Shown one piece after another: positions 10,394-19,633 of a stretch of 64,000 nt of DNA (positions are counted from its first letter, which is position 1; every line of letters starts with the position of its first letter). Made by a program: the position numbers and the translations under genes. The stretch covers positions 124,001 through 188,000 of the forward strand of contig NZ_JAUYFA010000085.1 in the NCBI RefSeq assembly GCF_030691135.1, read 5' to 3'. The notes under the pieces are model-generated. The model saw only the letters and a program-made list of their open reading frames with translations, ran no database searches and was not told the DNA's origin. The stretch comes from Phreatobacter sp. GTDB lineage: Bacteria > Pseudomonadota > Alphaproteobacteria > Rhizobiales > Phreatobacteraceae.

Positions 10394-10420
10394 AAAACCC
10401 CCGACCTTGCGGCCGGGGGT
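10394..10420 (-). terminator. Rho-independent terminator for the BI-1 gene
   Basis: ACCCCCG (10397-10403) pairs with CGGGGGT (10414-10420). On the minus strand the stem is followed by TTTT, so it fits termination of the Bax-inhibitor-1 gene. It lies between convergent prmC and that gene and could also slow transcription from the plus strand. Confidence 0.75.
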
Positions 10421-10453
10421 CGTCAGATCGGGGTGCCGGATGGAACGTCGGGC

Positions 10454-11299
10454 TCACTCGTCGCGCGAGCCGAGCAGCGCCATCAGAAACTGGAACATGC
10501 CGACGAAGTTGATGTAGAGCTGGAGGGCGCCGAAAATGGCGGCCTTCTGCACCATCGAGCCGTCGTTCGCATAGGCCAGGCTGTAGATGTACTCGTTCTT
10601 GATGTTCTGCGTGTCGTAGGCGGTGAGGCCCGCGAAGATCAGGACACCGACCACCGAGATGATCCACTGCAGCATGGTCGACGGCGTGCCGGTGAAGGCG
10701 GCGATGCCGATGTTGACCAGCATGGCGATGATCAGGCCGAAAAGGCCCATCATCAGGAACGTGCCCATGCCCGAGAGGTCACGCTTGGTGGTGTAGCCCC
10801 AGAGGGACAGCGCACCGAACGCGGCGGCCGTGATGAAGAACACGCGGGCGACCGAGGTGTGGGCATAGACCAGCAGGATGGTCGTCAGCGAGACGCCGAC
10901 GAGCGCCGCATAGATCCAGAAGGTGATCTGGGCAGCGGGGGCGCTCAGCCTGTCGGCGCGGAAGGACAGCAGCATCACCACGCCGAGCGGGGCGAGGATG
11001 ACGACGAACTTGAACCAGCTCGCGAACAGGAAGGCGCCGAAGGGCGTCAGGAACTGGCCGCCGGACACGCGCATGGCGCCGCGCGCCGTCTGCTGGGCGA
11101 GCGAAGCGTCACCGGTGACCGAGAGCATATAGACGCCGAGCGCGGCCATGCCGGTGATGGCGAGGCCGATCATCATGTAGTTGTAGACGCCGACCATGTA
11201 GGAGCGAAGGCCCTGGTCGATCTGGGCCTGCTGAACGGCCGTCGGCTGGCCATAACCGTAGCCGCCGTAGGCCTGGGCATTCGGATCGTAGTGCGACAT
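10454..11299 (-). CDS. Bax inhibitor-1/YccA family membrane protein
   Basis: The 281-residue integral membrane protein has about seven hydrophobic segments and belongs to the BI-1 (TMBIM) family, whose bacterial members are pH-sensitive leak channels or modulators of FtsH proteolysis. The early GLRSYMVGVYNYMMIGLAITG, the mid-chain LTAYDTQNIKNEY and the C-terminal YINFVGMFQFLMALLGSRDE are typical. AGAGG lies seven bases before the ATG. It is transcribed alone, with a terminator behind it. Confidence 0.93.
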   Translation of the reverse strand: MSHYDPNAQAYGGYGYGQPTAVQQAQIDQGLRSYMVGVYNYMMIGLAITGMAALGVYMLSVTGDASLAQQTARGAMRVSGGQFLTPFGAFLFASWFKFVVILAPLGVVMLLSFRADRLSAPAAQITFWIYAALVGVSLTTILLVYAHTSVARVFFITAAAFGALSLWGYTTKRDLSGMGTFLMMGLFGLIIAMLVNIGIAAFTGTPSTMLQWIISVVGVLIFAGLTAYDTQNIKNEYIYSLAYANDGSMVQKAAIFGALQLYINFVGMFQFLMALLGSRDE

Positions 11300-11488
11300 G
11301 GAAGAACCTCTGGCTTTCCCCTAAAAGACGGAACCCGGACAGGTTTCGTCATCCGATACGCAATATGGCTGAGGTCATGACGGAAACAAGACCCTGACGC
11401 CAGCAGAGCCAGCAATGGTGAGGCTTCGCGTCCCTTTGTCGCAAGTCCTCACACTGGCGGTGACGGGAATGTCACCCGCCTGTTTCTC

Positions 11489-14068
11489 TCACATGTTGCG
11501 CAGGACCGGGGCGGGTTTTTCGCCCAGTGCCCGCCATGTTCCCACCAGTCCGAAGCCGACCGTGAGCACGATGGCCAGCACAATGATGCCCAGCGCCTGC
11601 AGCGGCGCGAAGGCGAAGGGGATGTTCATCACCTGGGTCGTCACCACCCAGGCGGCGACGCAGCCGGTGGCGAGGCCGAACAGCGCCGTCACCGTGCCGA
11701 GCAGGGCATACTCCATCGCATAGGTGCGGATCAGCATGGCCCGCGGCGCTCCGAGAGTCTTGAGGATCACCGCATCGTAGACCCGCGCCCGATGGCCGGC
11801 GGCAAGCGCACCCGCCAGGACCAGGATGGCCGCCACCAGCGTCACGATGCTGGCGCCGCGAATGCCGGTGGCGATCTGGGTCGCGAGCTGGCCGACCGCC
11901 TCAAGGGCGTCCTTCACCCTGACCGTGGTGACCGCCGGGAAGGCGGCCGCGACCTGCTGCAGGAGCGCGACCTCCTCGGCTGCCGAGGCGGGCTGGCGAT
12001 AGGTGAGCGTGGCGAGATGGGCGTGGGGCGCCGCCCTGAACGTGTTCGGAGAGAACACGACGATGAAATTGATCCCGAGATTGTCCCACTGGATGTGTCG
12101 AAAGTTGGCGATGCGCGCGGTAATGTTGCGGCCGAGCACATTGACCGTCACCTCGTCGCCGAGGTTCAGGCCGAACCCGCGGCCCATGCGCTCGTCGAAG
12201 GAGACCAGCGGCGGGCCGTTATAGTCGGCCGGCCACCATTCGCCCGACACCAGGCGGGAGTTCCGCGGCAGGCTCTCGGCATAGGTGATGCCGCGATCGC
12301 CGCGCAGCGCCCAGGCGATGTCGTCGCTGGCGCGGATTTCCTCGACCGGCCGGCCGCCGAGGCGGACGAAGCGGCCGCGCAGCATGGGAACGCGGTTGAG
12401 GTCGGCGCCGGGCGCCTTCTCGGCGATGAAGGCATCGAAGCGGGGCGCATCGGAATTGACGATGTCGACGAAGAAGAAGGACGGTGCCCGGTCCGGCAGG
12501 GCGTCCTCGATCTGGCGGCGGAAGCTGGCATCCACCAGGGCGATCACGGCGAGCAGCGTCAGTCCGAGGCCGAGGGAGAGCACCACCGACGGCGTCAGCG
12601 CGCCCGGCCGGTGCAGGTTGGCCACCGCGAGCCTCAGGCTGGTCCGGCGCGAGCGCGGCAGGCGGGCCGCCAGAGCCATGATGCCGGCCGCCACCAGCCG
12701 CAGCGCGACGAAGATGCCGGCGGCGCCCGCCATGAACCCGAGGGCGAGGCGCGGGTTGAACGAGGTCGCGACCGACAGGGTGACCAGCACCGCGACCGTC
12801 AGGGCGACGAGGGCGAGATAGCGCGGACGGGGCCAGCGGCGCTCGCCGTCGACCGTGTCGCGGAACAGCGCCGAGACGGGGACATCATGGGCGCGGCCGA
12901 GCGGCCAGAGCGCGAAGGCGAGCGCCACCAGCAGGCCATAGGCGGCCGCCGTCGCCAGTTCGCCCGGTTGCACGCCGGTGGCGACCGGGATCGGGATCGC
13001 CGCGCCGAAGGCCGCCACCACCGCCGCCGGCAGGACGGCGCCGACGGCAAGTCCGATTGCCGTGCCGACGAGGGCAAGGAGGCCGACCTGCGTCAGCGTT
13101 GCCGCGAAGACCATGCCGCCGGTGGCACCGAGCGCTTTCAGCGTAGCGATGTCGTCGCGCTTGCGATCGACGAGGCTCGCCACCGCATTGGCGACGCCGA
13201 CGCCGCCGACCAGCAGCGCGGTCAGCCCGACCAGGGTCAGGAACTGCGAAAAGCGTTCGATCTGCGTGGTCAGCTGCGGCGAGGCGTTCATCCGCGTGCG
13301 GACCTCGAAGCCGGCATCGGGGTAGCGCCCGCGGATGTCGGCGATGGCCCGCCGCAGGTCGGCATCGCTCGCCTGGCTGGAGCCGAGGTCGAGTTGGTAC
13401 ATCCAGCGGATCAGCGATCCCGGCTGGATCAGCCCCGTCTGGCGGAACGTATCGAGCGACAGCAACAGGCGGGGGCCGAAGCCGAGCCCGCCGGCGAGCC
13501 TGTCGGGCTCGCTGCGGATGACGCCGGCGATCCGCACCGGCAGGTCGCCGAGCACGATGTCGTCGCCGACCTTGACGTCGAGACGGGCCAGCAGTGCCGG
13601 CTCGACCAGGACACCCGCCCGGCCATCAACGACGGCGAGGGCCTCGGGCGTGCCGCGCGCCGGTTCGGTCTCCAGCGTGCCGACCAGCGGATAGAGGCCG
13701 GGATCGACGGCCTTGATCTCTACCAGCGAGGATTTGGCGGCATCGCCGACGGCGGCGGTACGGGCCATGGCGCGCGTCGTCGCCATGGTGGCGACAGTCC
13801 CGCGCTCGGCCAGGGCCCGGATAATGGCCTCGGGCAGTTCCCGGTGCAGAACCTGGAAGGAGGCGTCGGCGCCGAGGATGACGCGGCCCTCGCGCGCGAG
13901 GCCCTCGACCAGCCCGCGCGCGAAGGAGCCGACGCCGGCGATCGCCGCGACGCCGAGCGCGATGCAGGCGATGAAGGTTCCGAACCCGCTGAGGCCACCG
14001 CGCAGGTCCCGCAGGCCGAGGCGGACGGCGGTGGGCAGGCGGTGCGGTCGTGCGACGAAGCCGCTCAC
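11489..14068 (-). CDS. FtsX-family ABC permease, YbbP-like
   Basis: The 859-residue permease has two FtsX-type membrane blocks: one around residues 255-400 with several helices (for example VGLTALLVGGVGVANAVASLVDRKRDDIATLKALGA) and one at the C-terminus, plus a further helix near the N-terminus and large periplasmic regions between them. This matches E. coli YbbP, part of an exporter-like ABC system of unsettled substrate. Its ATG overlaps the end of the ATPase gene by 4 bp. As in E. coli, the pair is divergent from a tesA-like esterase gene, which supports the identification. Confidence 0.88.
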   Translation of the reverse strand: MSGFVARPHRLPTAVRLGLRDLRGGLSGFGTFIACIALGVAAIAGVGSFARGLVEGLAREGRVILGADASFQVLHRELPEAIIRALAERGTVATMATTRAMARTAAVGDAAKSSLVEIKAVDPGLYPLVGTLETEPARGTPEALAVVDGRAGVLVEPALLARLDVKVGDDIVLGDLPVRIAGVIRSEPDRLAGGLGFGPRLLLSLDTFRQTGLIQPGSLIRWMYQLDLGSSQASDADLRRAIADIRGRYPDAGFEVRTRMNASPQLTTQIERFSQFLTLVGLTALLVGGVGVANAVASLVDRKRDDIATLKALGATGGMVFAATLTQVGLLALVGTAIGLAVGAVLPAAVVAAFGAAIPIPVATGVQPGELATAAAYGLLVALAFALWPLGRAHDVPVSALFRDTVDGERRWPRPRYLALVALTVAVLVTLSVATSFNPRLALGFMAGAAGIFVALRLVAAGIMALAARLPRSRRTSLRLAVANLHRPGALTPSVVLSLGLGLTLLAVIALVDASFRRQIEDALPDRAPSFFFVDIVNSDAPRFDAFIAEKAPGADLNRVPMLRGRFVRLGGRPVEEIRASDDIAWALRGDRGITYAESLPRNSRLVSGEWWPADYNGPPLVSFDERMGRGFGLNLGDEVTVNVLGRNITARIANFRHIQWDNLGINFIVVFSPNTFRAAPHAHLATLTYRQPASAAEEVALLQQVAAAFPAVTTVRVKDALEAVGQLATQIATGIRGASIVTLVAAILVLAGALAAGHRARVYDAVILKTLGAPRAMLIRTYAMEYALLGTVTALFGLATGCVAAWVVTTQVMNIPFAFAPLQALGIIVLAIVLTVGFGLVGTWRALGEKPAPVLRNM

Positions 14069-14820
14069 CCGACCGTCTCCGGCGCGCGGCTGTCCTCGAC
14101 GATGACGCCCGAGCGCAGGCGCACGACGCGGTCGCAGCGCTCGGCCAGCGCGCGGTCGTGGGTGACGAGGACGAGCGTCGCGCCGCGCTCGGCCTGTTTC
14201 GTGAACATCAGGTCGATGATGGTGCGGCCGGTGGCCTCGTCGAGATTGCCGGTCGGCTCGTCGGCGAAGAGGATGTCGGGGCGCACCGACAGGGCACGCG
14301 CCAGCGCCGTGCGCTGCTGCTCGCCGCCGGACATCTGCGTCGGATAATGGTTGAGGCGGGTGCCGAGGCCGACCGCGTCCAGCTCGTCGGCCGCGCGGTC
14401 GAAGGCATCCGGCGCACCGGCAAGTTCCAGCGGCACGGCGACGTTCTCCAGCGCCGTCATCGTCGGGATGAGGTGGAACGACTGGAAGACGATCCCGGCA
14501 TGGCGACCGCGGAACCGCGCCAGCGCGTCTTCATTCAGCCCGGTAATGTCGGTCCCCGCGACCGTCACGGTTCCGGAATCGGGGCGCTCGAGACCAGCCA
14601 TGACCATGAGAAGGGTCGATTTGCCCGAGCCGGAAGGCCCGACGAGGCCGACCGATTGCCCCGCAGCGATCGACAGCGACAGGCTCCGCAGGATGTGGAC
14701 GCGCGACGCACCGCGTCCGAGCGAAAGTTCGACCTTGTCGATAACGATGGCGTCGGGCGCCCGGCGGGGCGTATCGGTCGGCAGGGGCATGGTGTCGGTC
14801 GCTCGCCTCGCGCCGCACAT
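14065..14820 (-). CDS. ABC transporter ATP-binding protein, YbbA/LolD type
   Basis: The 251-residue ATPase has Walker A GPSGSGKST, signature motif MSGGEQQR, and Walker B ILFADEPTGNLDE, the last being typical of the MacB/LolD/YbbA group that works with FtsX-type permeases. It probably powers the YbbP-like permease encoded directly downstream with a 4-bp overlap. The 61 bp to the divergent esterase start must hold both promoters. Confidence 0.92.
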   Translation of the reverse strand: MCGARRATDTMPLPTDTPRRAPDAIVIDKVELSLGRGASRVHILRSLSLSIAAGQSVGLVGPSGSGKSTLLMVMAGLERPDSGTVTVAGTDITGLNEDALARFRGRHAGIVFQSFHLIPTMTALENVAVPLELAGAPDAFDRAADELDAVGLGTRLNHYPTQMSGGEQQRTALARALSVRPDILFADEPTGNLDEATGRTIIDLMFTKQAERGATLVLVTHDRALAERCDRVVRLRSGVIVEDSRAPETVG

Positions 14821-14881
14821 TGCGGCATTGCACCTAAGACCCTAGATGGCAACGGTATCGGCCTTTGGAAAGGGAAACCTC

Positions 14882-15529
14882 GTGCGACAGTTCGTGATCG
14901 GCGTGGCCGCCCTGTTCCTCGGCCTTTCCACACTGCCGTCTGCCGCACAGCAGGCGCGGCCGGTCAGCATCGTCGCCCTCGGCGACAGTCTGACCGCCGG
15001 CTACGGGCTGGGGCCCGCCGAAGCCTTTCCGGTGAAGCTTCAGGCGGCGCTGAGGGCGAAGGGCCATGCCGTCACCGTCGAGAATGCCGGCGTCTCGGGA
15101 GATACGTCCTCAGGCGGCCTCGACCGACTCGACTGGGCGGTGGGCGAGGGCGTCGATGCCGTCATCGTCGAACTCGGCGCCAACGACGCCCTGCGCGGCA
15201 TCGATCCGGCGGTCACCCGGCGCAATATCGACCAGATCGTCACCCGCCTGAAGGCCCGCGGCATCACCGTCCTGCTGTCCGGCATGGTGGCGCCGCCCAA
15301 TATGGGCAGCACCTTCGGTGCGGCCTTCAACCCCATCTTTCCCGACCTCGCCGTCAGGCACGGCGTGCTCTTCGACCCGTTCTTCCTCGACGGAGTCGCC
15401 GGCGACGCGGGCCTGAATCTCGGAGACGGCATGCATCCCAATGCCAGGGGCGTCGACGTCATCGTCCGGCGCATCCTGCCGAAGGTCGAGGAACTGATCG
15501 CACAGGTGCGATCTCGCCGCGGCGGTTGA
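14882..15529 (+). CDS. tesA: TesA-like periplasmic SGNH esterase/lysophospholipase
   Basis: This is a GDSL/SGNH hydrolase with a signal peptide (hydrophobic FVIGVAALFLGLSTLPSAAQQ). Block I is ALGDSLTAGYGL with the nucleophile Ser, block II has the Gly in NAGVSGDTSSGG, block III is ELGANDALRG with the Asn, and block V is GDGMHPNARG with Asp and His. Members hydrolyse thioesters, aryl esters or lysophospholipids in the periplasm. I prefer the GTG at 14882 because GGAAAGGG lies seven bases upstream; an ATG at 14846 would add 12 residues. The gene is divergent from the ybbA/ybbP pair, as in E. coli. Confidence 0.9.
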   Translation: MRQFVIGVAALFLGLSTLPSAAQQARPVSIVALGDSLTAGYGLGPAEAFPVKLQAALRAKGHAVTVENAGVSGDTSSGGLDRLDWAVGEGVDAVIVELGANDALRGIDPAVTRRNIDQIVTRLKARGITVLLSGMVAPPNMGSTFGAAFNPIFPDLAVRHGVLFDPFFLDGVAGDAGLNLGDGMHPNARGVDVIVRRILPKVEELIAQVRSRRGG

Positions 15530-15587
15530 CCGGGGGCCTTTGGCTTCATAACCACGACCGTCCTCCCCGCAGCGATCGGCGCACAGC

Positions 15588-16643
15588 ATGCAGACCCGTC
15601 CCCTCGGCCGCACCGGCCTCGACGTCACCGCCGTGTGCCTCGGCACGATGACCTTCGGCGAGCAGAACACCGAGGCGGAGGGTCATGCGCAGATGGACTA
15701 TGCCGTCTCGCGCGGCGTGACCTTCTTCGACACGGCTGAAATGTATGCCGTGCCGCCCAGGGCCGAGACCTACGGCGCCACCGAGCGGATCATCGGCACC
15801 TGGCTGCAGAAGCGCGGCCGGCGCGACGACATCGTCCTCGCCACCAAGGTCGCCGGCGCCGGCGCCATGACCTGGCTCCGGCCGGACGGGGCGGCGACGC
15901 GGCTGACGCGCGCGCAGATGCGGACCGCCCTCGACCAGAGCCTGAAGCGGCTCGGCACCGACTACATCGACCTCTACCAGCTCCACTGGCCCGAACGTGC
16001 GGCACCCTTCGGCGCCAATCCGACGCGCTTTGACCCCGAGGGCTGGACGCCGCGCGCCGACGACACGACCATCGGCGAGCAGCTCGACGTCCTCGGCGAT
16101 TTCGTCAGGGCGGGCAAGGTCCGCTTCATCGGCCTGTCGAACGAGAGCGCCTGGGGCACCATGTCCTTCCTGAAGCAGAGCGAGATGCGGAACCTGCCGC
16201 GGGTGCAGAGCGTGCAGAACGCCTATCACCTGCTCAACCGCACCTACGAGACCGCGATGGCGGAGATCGCCATGCGCGAGCAGGTCGGGCTGCTGGCCTA
16301 TTCGCCCCTCGCCCAGGGCTTCCTGACGGGAAAATATCTCGACGGCGCCCGCCCGCCGGGTGCGCGCGTGACGCTCTTCGACCGTCAGCAGCGCTATCAG
16401 AAGCCGGGCTCGGAAGCGGCGACGAAGGACTATCTCGCCATCGCGCGCGAGGCCGGCCTCGACCCCGCCACCATGGCCATCGCCTTCGTCGCCAGTCGCC
16501 CCTTCGTCACCTCGACCATCATCGGCGCGACCGGCATGGCGCAGTTGAAGACCGCCATCGACGCCGGCGAAACAATCCTCTCTCCCGACATCCTCGCGGC
16601 GATCGACGCCGTCCACCAGCTCAGGGGCAATCCGGCGCCCTGA
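15588..16643 (+). CDS. Aldo/keto reductase, Tas/YghZ type
   Basis: The 351-residue (alpha/beta)8-barrel NADPH-dependent oxidoreductase has its catalytic tetrad visible as Asp and Tyr in FFDTAEMY, Lys in LATKVAG, and His in LYQLHWPER. The length with an insertion near RAAPFGANPTRFDPEGW resembles E. coli Tas. The substrate is not predictable. It starts 58 bp after the esterase gene and may be co-transcribed with it. Confidence 0.92.
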   Translation: MQTRPLGRTGLDVTAVCLGTMTFGEQNTEAEGHAQMDYAVSRGVTFFDTAEMYAVPPRAETYGATERIIGTWLQKRGRRDDIVLATKVAGAGAMTWLRPDGAATRLTRAQMRTALDQSLKRLGTDYIDLYQLHWPERAAPFGANPTRFDPEGWTPRADDTTIGEQLDVLGDFVRAGKVRFIGLSNESAWGTMSFLKQSEMRNLPRVQSVQNAYHLLNRTYETAMAEIAMREQVGLLAYSPLAQGFLTGKYLDGARPPGARVTLFDRQQRYQKPGSEAATKDYLAIAREAGLDPATMAIAFVASRPFVTSTIIGATGMAQLKTAIDAGETILSPDILAAIDAVHQLRGNPAP

Positions 16644-17018
16644 CGCCGCGGCGCGCCGACCGAGAAACCGCTTGGAATCCGGCTTCGGACCAGCTAAACA
16701 ATCGGGCATAAGATTCGATGCGGTCCGGGGTCATATCCGCGCGTCGAACGCAACAGCAAACAGGTCTGGTGGGGTTTGGCACGTCGGAGCCAGGGCGCGA
16801 GGGGCGCCATGATCCGATCCCGAATGAAGGACGAGGCGCGCGCGTGGCGCGAAGGGCGGGATGGTCAGCCGTCGCCCTGAACCCTGAAGATCGTTGAACT
16901 GCCGGACGCGGCAAGGCCGGGCGCGAGATGCCTGTGAGGTCTGCCTGCGCTCTGTCGAAGGATCCGGACGCATCGCTTGGACGCGTGCTCCGCTTGAGGA
17001 GGTCGATAAAGGACCGAC
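16644..17018. other. 375-bp gap and leader upstream of DUF4167 gene
   Basis: I see no credible gene here. TTGGAA near 16672 followed about 17 bases later by TAAACAAT resembles a sigma-70 promoter, which would give the DUF4167 mRNA a leader of roughly 300 nt. The end of the gap carries AAAGGA as the likely Shine-Dalgarno site, five bases before the ATG. A long leader suggests RNA-level control but I could not identify a known riboswitch. Confidence 0.4.
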
Positions 17019-18011
17019 ATGAGAAACAGCAACAACAAGCGCATGCGCGGCCGCAACAATCGCGGCGGTGGCAAGGGCCCCAATCCGCTCTCCCGAAGCT
17101 ACGAGTCCAACGGGCCCGACGTTAAGATTCGCGGTACCGCCCAGCACGTCGCGGAGAAATATCTGCAGCTGGCGCGCGATGCGCACACGTCCGGCGATCC
17201 GGTCTCGGCCGAGAGCTATCTCCAGCACGCCGAGCATTATTTCCGCCTCATCGCCGCCGCCCAGGAGGCACTCCGCCAGCAGCAGGCTCCCCGCGTCGAA
17301 GGCCAGCAGGTCGAGGAAGACGGCGACGACGAGGACGACGACGATTTTTCCTCGCCTTTCGACAAGCGCTTCGAATCCCCGGTTCAGGCCAAGCCCGAAC
17401 CGCCACCGCAGCCGCCGCGCGATTTCGCCGGCGGACAGCCGCGCGACTTCCAGGGTCAGCGCGACTTCCAGGGCCAGAATCGCGGCGACCGCGACCGGTT
17501 CCCCGGCGGCGGTGGCGGCCAGCGCTTTCCCGATCGTCAGGACCGCCAGGACCGCCCTGATCGTCAGGACCGCCCTGATCGTCCCCGTCCGCAGCCCGAA
17601 GTGGTCGCCGGTGAACAGCCCGATCTCGCGGGCTCTGGACCGGATGCCGAGGGCGGCATGCCCCGCGAGGGTCAGCGGCCCTTCGAGAGCAGGCGTGAGC
17701 GCTTCGAGCGTCGGCGTGCCGAGCGTTTCGCCGAGCGACAGGCCCGGCGCGAGCCTGGCAGCTTTGAGGGCGATGGTCCCGAAGGCGATCAGGCACCCGC
17801 GTCCCAGCCGGCGCCGGCCCGGCGCGATGAAGAGGTGGGTCTCGGCCTGCCGTCCTTCATCACGGGGGGCGCCGCCGTCATCCCGGCGGCCGCCGCAGCC
17901 GTAGCCGAGGAGCGGGAGGCCCCCGCCCCCCGTGTCCGCAAGCGCCGCACGCCGCGGGTCGAGGATGATCCGGCGGTCCCCGCCGGCGAGAAGACCCCCG
18001 CCGCCGAGTGA
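17019..18011 (+). CDS. DUF4167 protein, putative RNA-binding
   Basis: The 330-residue protein has the conserved DUF4167 N-terminal block (about residues 20-85: NPLSRSYESNGPDVKIRGTA, later YLQLARDAHTSGDPVSAESY and AEHYFRLIAAAQ). A basic, RG/Asn-rich head precedes it and a long disordered tail follows, rich in Arg, Gln, Asp and Pro with RQDRPDR and RDFQGQ repeats. The same repeats are visible in the DNA near 17530-17585. Function is unknown; the composition suggests RNA binding. In Hyphomicrobiales this gene usually follows prmC. Confidence 0.88.
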   Translation: MRNSNNKRMRGRNNRGGGKGPNPLSRSYESNGPDVKIRGTAQHVAEKYLQLARDAHTSGDPVSAESYLQHAEHYFRLIAAAQEALRQQQAPRVEGQQVEEDGDDEDDDDFSSPFDKRFESPVQAKPEPPPQPPRDFAGGQPRDFQGQRDFQGQNRGDRDRFPGGGGGQRFPDRQDRQDRPDRQDRPDRPRPQPEVVAGEQPDLAGSGPDAEGGMPREGQRPFESRRERFERRRAERFAERQARREPGSFEGDGPEGDQAPASQPAPARRDEEVGLGLPSFITGGAAVIPAAAAAVAEEREAPAPRVRKRRTPRVEDDPAVPAGEKTPAAE

Positions 18012-18034
18012 TCGCGGCATGGGGAAGGTTCCGG

Positions 18035-18056
18035 GGGCGCGCTGCAAGGCGCGCCC
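18035..18056 (+). terminator. Perfect GC hairpin after DUF4167 gene
   Basis: GGGCGCGC (18035-18042) and GCGCGCCC (18049-18056) form an 8-bp stem with a 6-nt loop, 23 bp after the stop codon. There is no U-tract, so it is a hairpin of terminator type rather than a canonical intrinsic terminator. Confidence 0.45.
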
Positions 18057-18133
18057 TCATGCGTTCGCAGACCTTGCCCTGAGGCGGCGGGGACGCTAGA
18101 GCGCGCCGACGCTCAGAACGGGGACACACGACC

Positions 18134-19246
18134 ATGGCGACGCACAAGCTTCTCATCCTGCCCGGTGACGGCATCGGCCCCGAGGTCATGGCCGAGGTCG
18201 AGAAGGTCGTCTCCTGGTTCGGCAGGCAGGGCGTCGCCGGTTTCGAGACGGAGCGCGGGCTGGTCGGCGGCAGCGCCTATGACGCCCACGGCGAGGCAAT
18301 CTCCAACGGCGACATGGCGCTCGCCCAGGCGGCCGATGCCGTGCTCTTCGGCGCAGTCGGTGGTCCCAAATGGGCCGACGTTCCCTATTCCAGGCGCCCC
18401 GAGGCCGGTCTGCTGCGCCTGCGCAAGGATCTCGGCCTCTTCGCCAACCTCAGGCCGGCGATCTGTTTCCCGGCGCTGGCGGCGGCCTCCTCGCTGAAGC
18501 CGGAGGTGGTGGAGGGGCTCGACATCCTCATCGTCCGCGAGTTGACCGGCGGCGTCTATTTCGGCGAGCCGAAGGAGATCGTGACGCTGGAGGACGGCCA
18601 GCAGCGCGGCGTCGATACGCAGGTCTACACGACCCACGAGATCGAGCGCATTACCCGCGTCGCCTTCGAACTCGCCCGGACCCGTCGCAACAAGGTCTCC
18701 TCCGCCGAGAAGCACAATGTCATGAAGACCGGCGTGCTGTGGAAGCAGGTGGTGACGCGGGTCCACAAGGCCGAGTTCGGGGATGTCGACCTCGAGCACG
18801 TGCTCGCCGACAACTGCGCCATGCAGCTGGTGCGCTGGCCCAAGCAGTATGACGTCATCGTCTGCGACAATCTCTTCGGCGACATCCTGTCCGACGTCGC
18901 CGCCATGCTGACCGGTTCGCTCGGCATGCTGCCCTCCGCCTCGCTCGGCGCCGAGGACACGGTCACCGGCAAGCGCAAGGCGCTCTATGAGCCGGTCCAC
19001 GGCTCGGCCCCGGACATCGCCGGCACCGGCGCGGCCAATCCGATCGCGACGATCTCGTCCTTCTCGATGGCGCTGCGCTATTCGTTCAAGGCGATCGAGG
19101 CCGCCGACATGCTCGACAAGGCGGTCACCAACGTTCTCGCCTCGGGGCTGCGCACGGCGGATATCCGATCGGACAACACCCATGTGGTCGGCACCGTCGG
19201 CATGGGCGACGCCATCATCAAGGAACTGCAGCACCTCGCGGGCTGA
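18134..19246 (+). CDS. leuB: 3-isopropylmalate dehydrogenase
   Basis: The 370-residue NAD-dependent beta-decarboxylating dehydrogenase does the third committed step of leucine synthesis. It shows [13 protein letters not shown] at the N-terminus, the substrate-binding [26 protein letters not shown] for metal binding and the NAD-binding [16 protein letters not shown]. The Leu-specific LLRLRK contact region separates it from isocitrate dehydrogenase. No other leu genes are in the window. A strong hairpin follows the stop. Confidence 0.97.
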   Translation: MATHKLLILPGDGIGPEVMAEVEKVVSWFGRQGVAGFETERGLVGGSAYDAHGEAISNGDMALAQAADAVLFGAVGGPKWADVPYSRRPEAGLLRLRKDLGLFANLRPAICFPALAAASSLKPEVVEGLDILIVRELTGGVYFGEPKEIVTLEDGQQRGVDTQVYTTHEIERITRVAFELARTRRNKVSSAEKHNVMKTGVLWKQVVTRVHKAEFGDVDLEHVLADNCAMQLVRWPKQYDVIVCDNLFGDILSDVAAMLTGSLGMLPSASLGAEDTVTGKRKALYEPVHGSAPDIAGTGAANPIATISSFSMALRYSFKAIEAADMLDKAVTNVLASGLRTADIRSDNTHVVGTVGMGDAIIKELQHLAG

Positions 19247-19258
19247 CGGCCATCCAGC

Positions 19259-19284
19259 GGCGCGGGGAAGGTCTTTTCCGCGCC
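19259..19284. terminator. Bidirectional hairpin between convergent genes
   Basis: An 11-bp stem pairs GGCGCGGGGAA (19259-19269) with TTTTCCGCGCC (19274-19284), including two G-T pairs, around loop GGTC. It lies between leuB and the convergent small gene and probably ends both transcripts. Confidence 0.6.
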
Positions 19285-19289
19285 GGGCC

Positions 19290-19544
19290 TCAGGTACGGA
19301 AGTCGACGTTGATCCCGGGCTTGGTCATCTGCTTGGGCTGTTTCGACGTGCCGATCGTGGCCGCGAAGCCCTCGAGGCGCGAGAGGTGCTGGCGGGCTTC
19401 CGGCGTCAGTGTCACCGTGACGTTCGCCGTCGGCGTCCGCGGCGCGGAATCGGCGGGCCGCACGGCGCTGGCGGAGGACTGGCCGCCCGCAGCGCGGTCG
19501 CCCGCCTGGCCGATTCCGCCCGTTCCGATCTGACCGATGGCCAT
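19290..19544 (-). CDS. Small hypothetical protein
   Basis: The 84-residue protein has a Gly/Ala-rich N-terminal half and a C-terminal half NVTVTLTPEARQHLSRLEGFA followed by a basic segment. I do not recognise the family. It is judged real because GGGGAGG lies five bases before the ATG and a hairpin follows the stop. It sits between leuB and another hypothetical gene on the minus strand. Confidence 0.6.
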   Translation of the reverse strand: MAIGQIGTGGIGQAGDRAAGGQSSASAVRPADSAPRTPTANVTVTLTPEARQHLSRLEGFAATIGTSKQPKQMTKPGINVDFRT

Positions 19545-19633
19545 CCCTGCCTCCCCGTCCGTTCTGGCGGGGACAGTGCCGAAACATGGTTAACCGGAGG
19601 TAAAGATCCGGCGCAGGACCGGCACGCGCCGGT

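Noticed and set aside
11792-14347. 851-codon plus-strand frame opposite the FtsX permease
   Set aside because: It is an antisense shadow of a well-supported permease and has a repetitive Arg/Asp/Gly composition.
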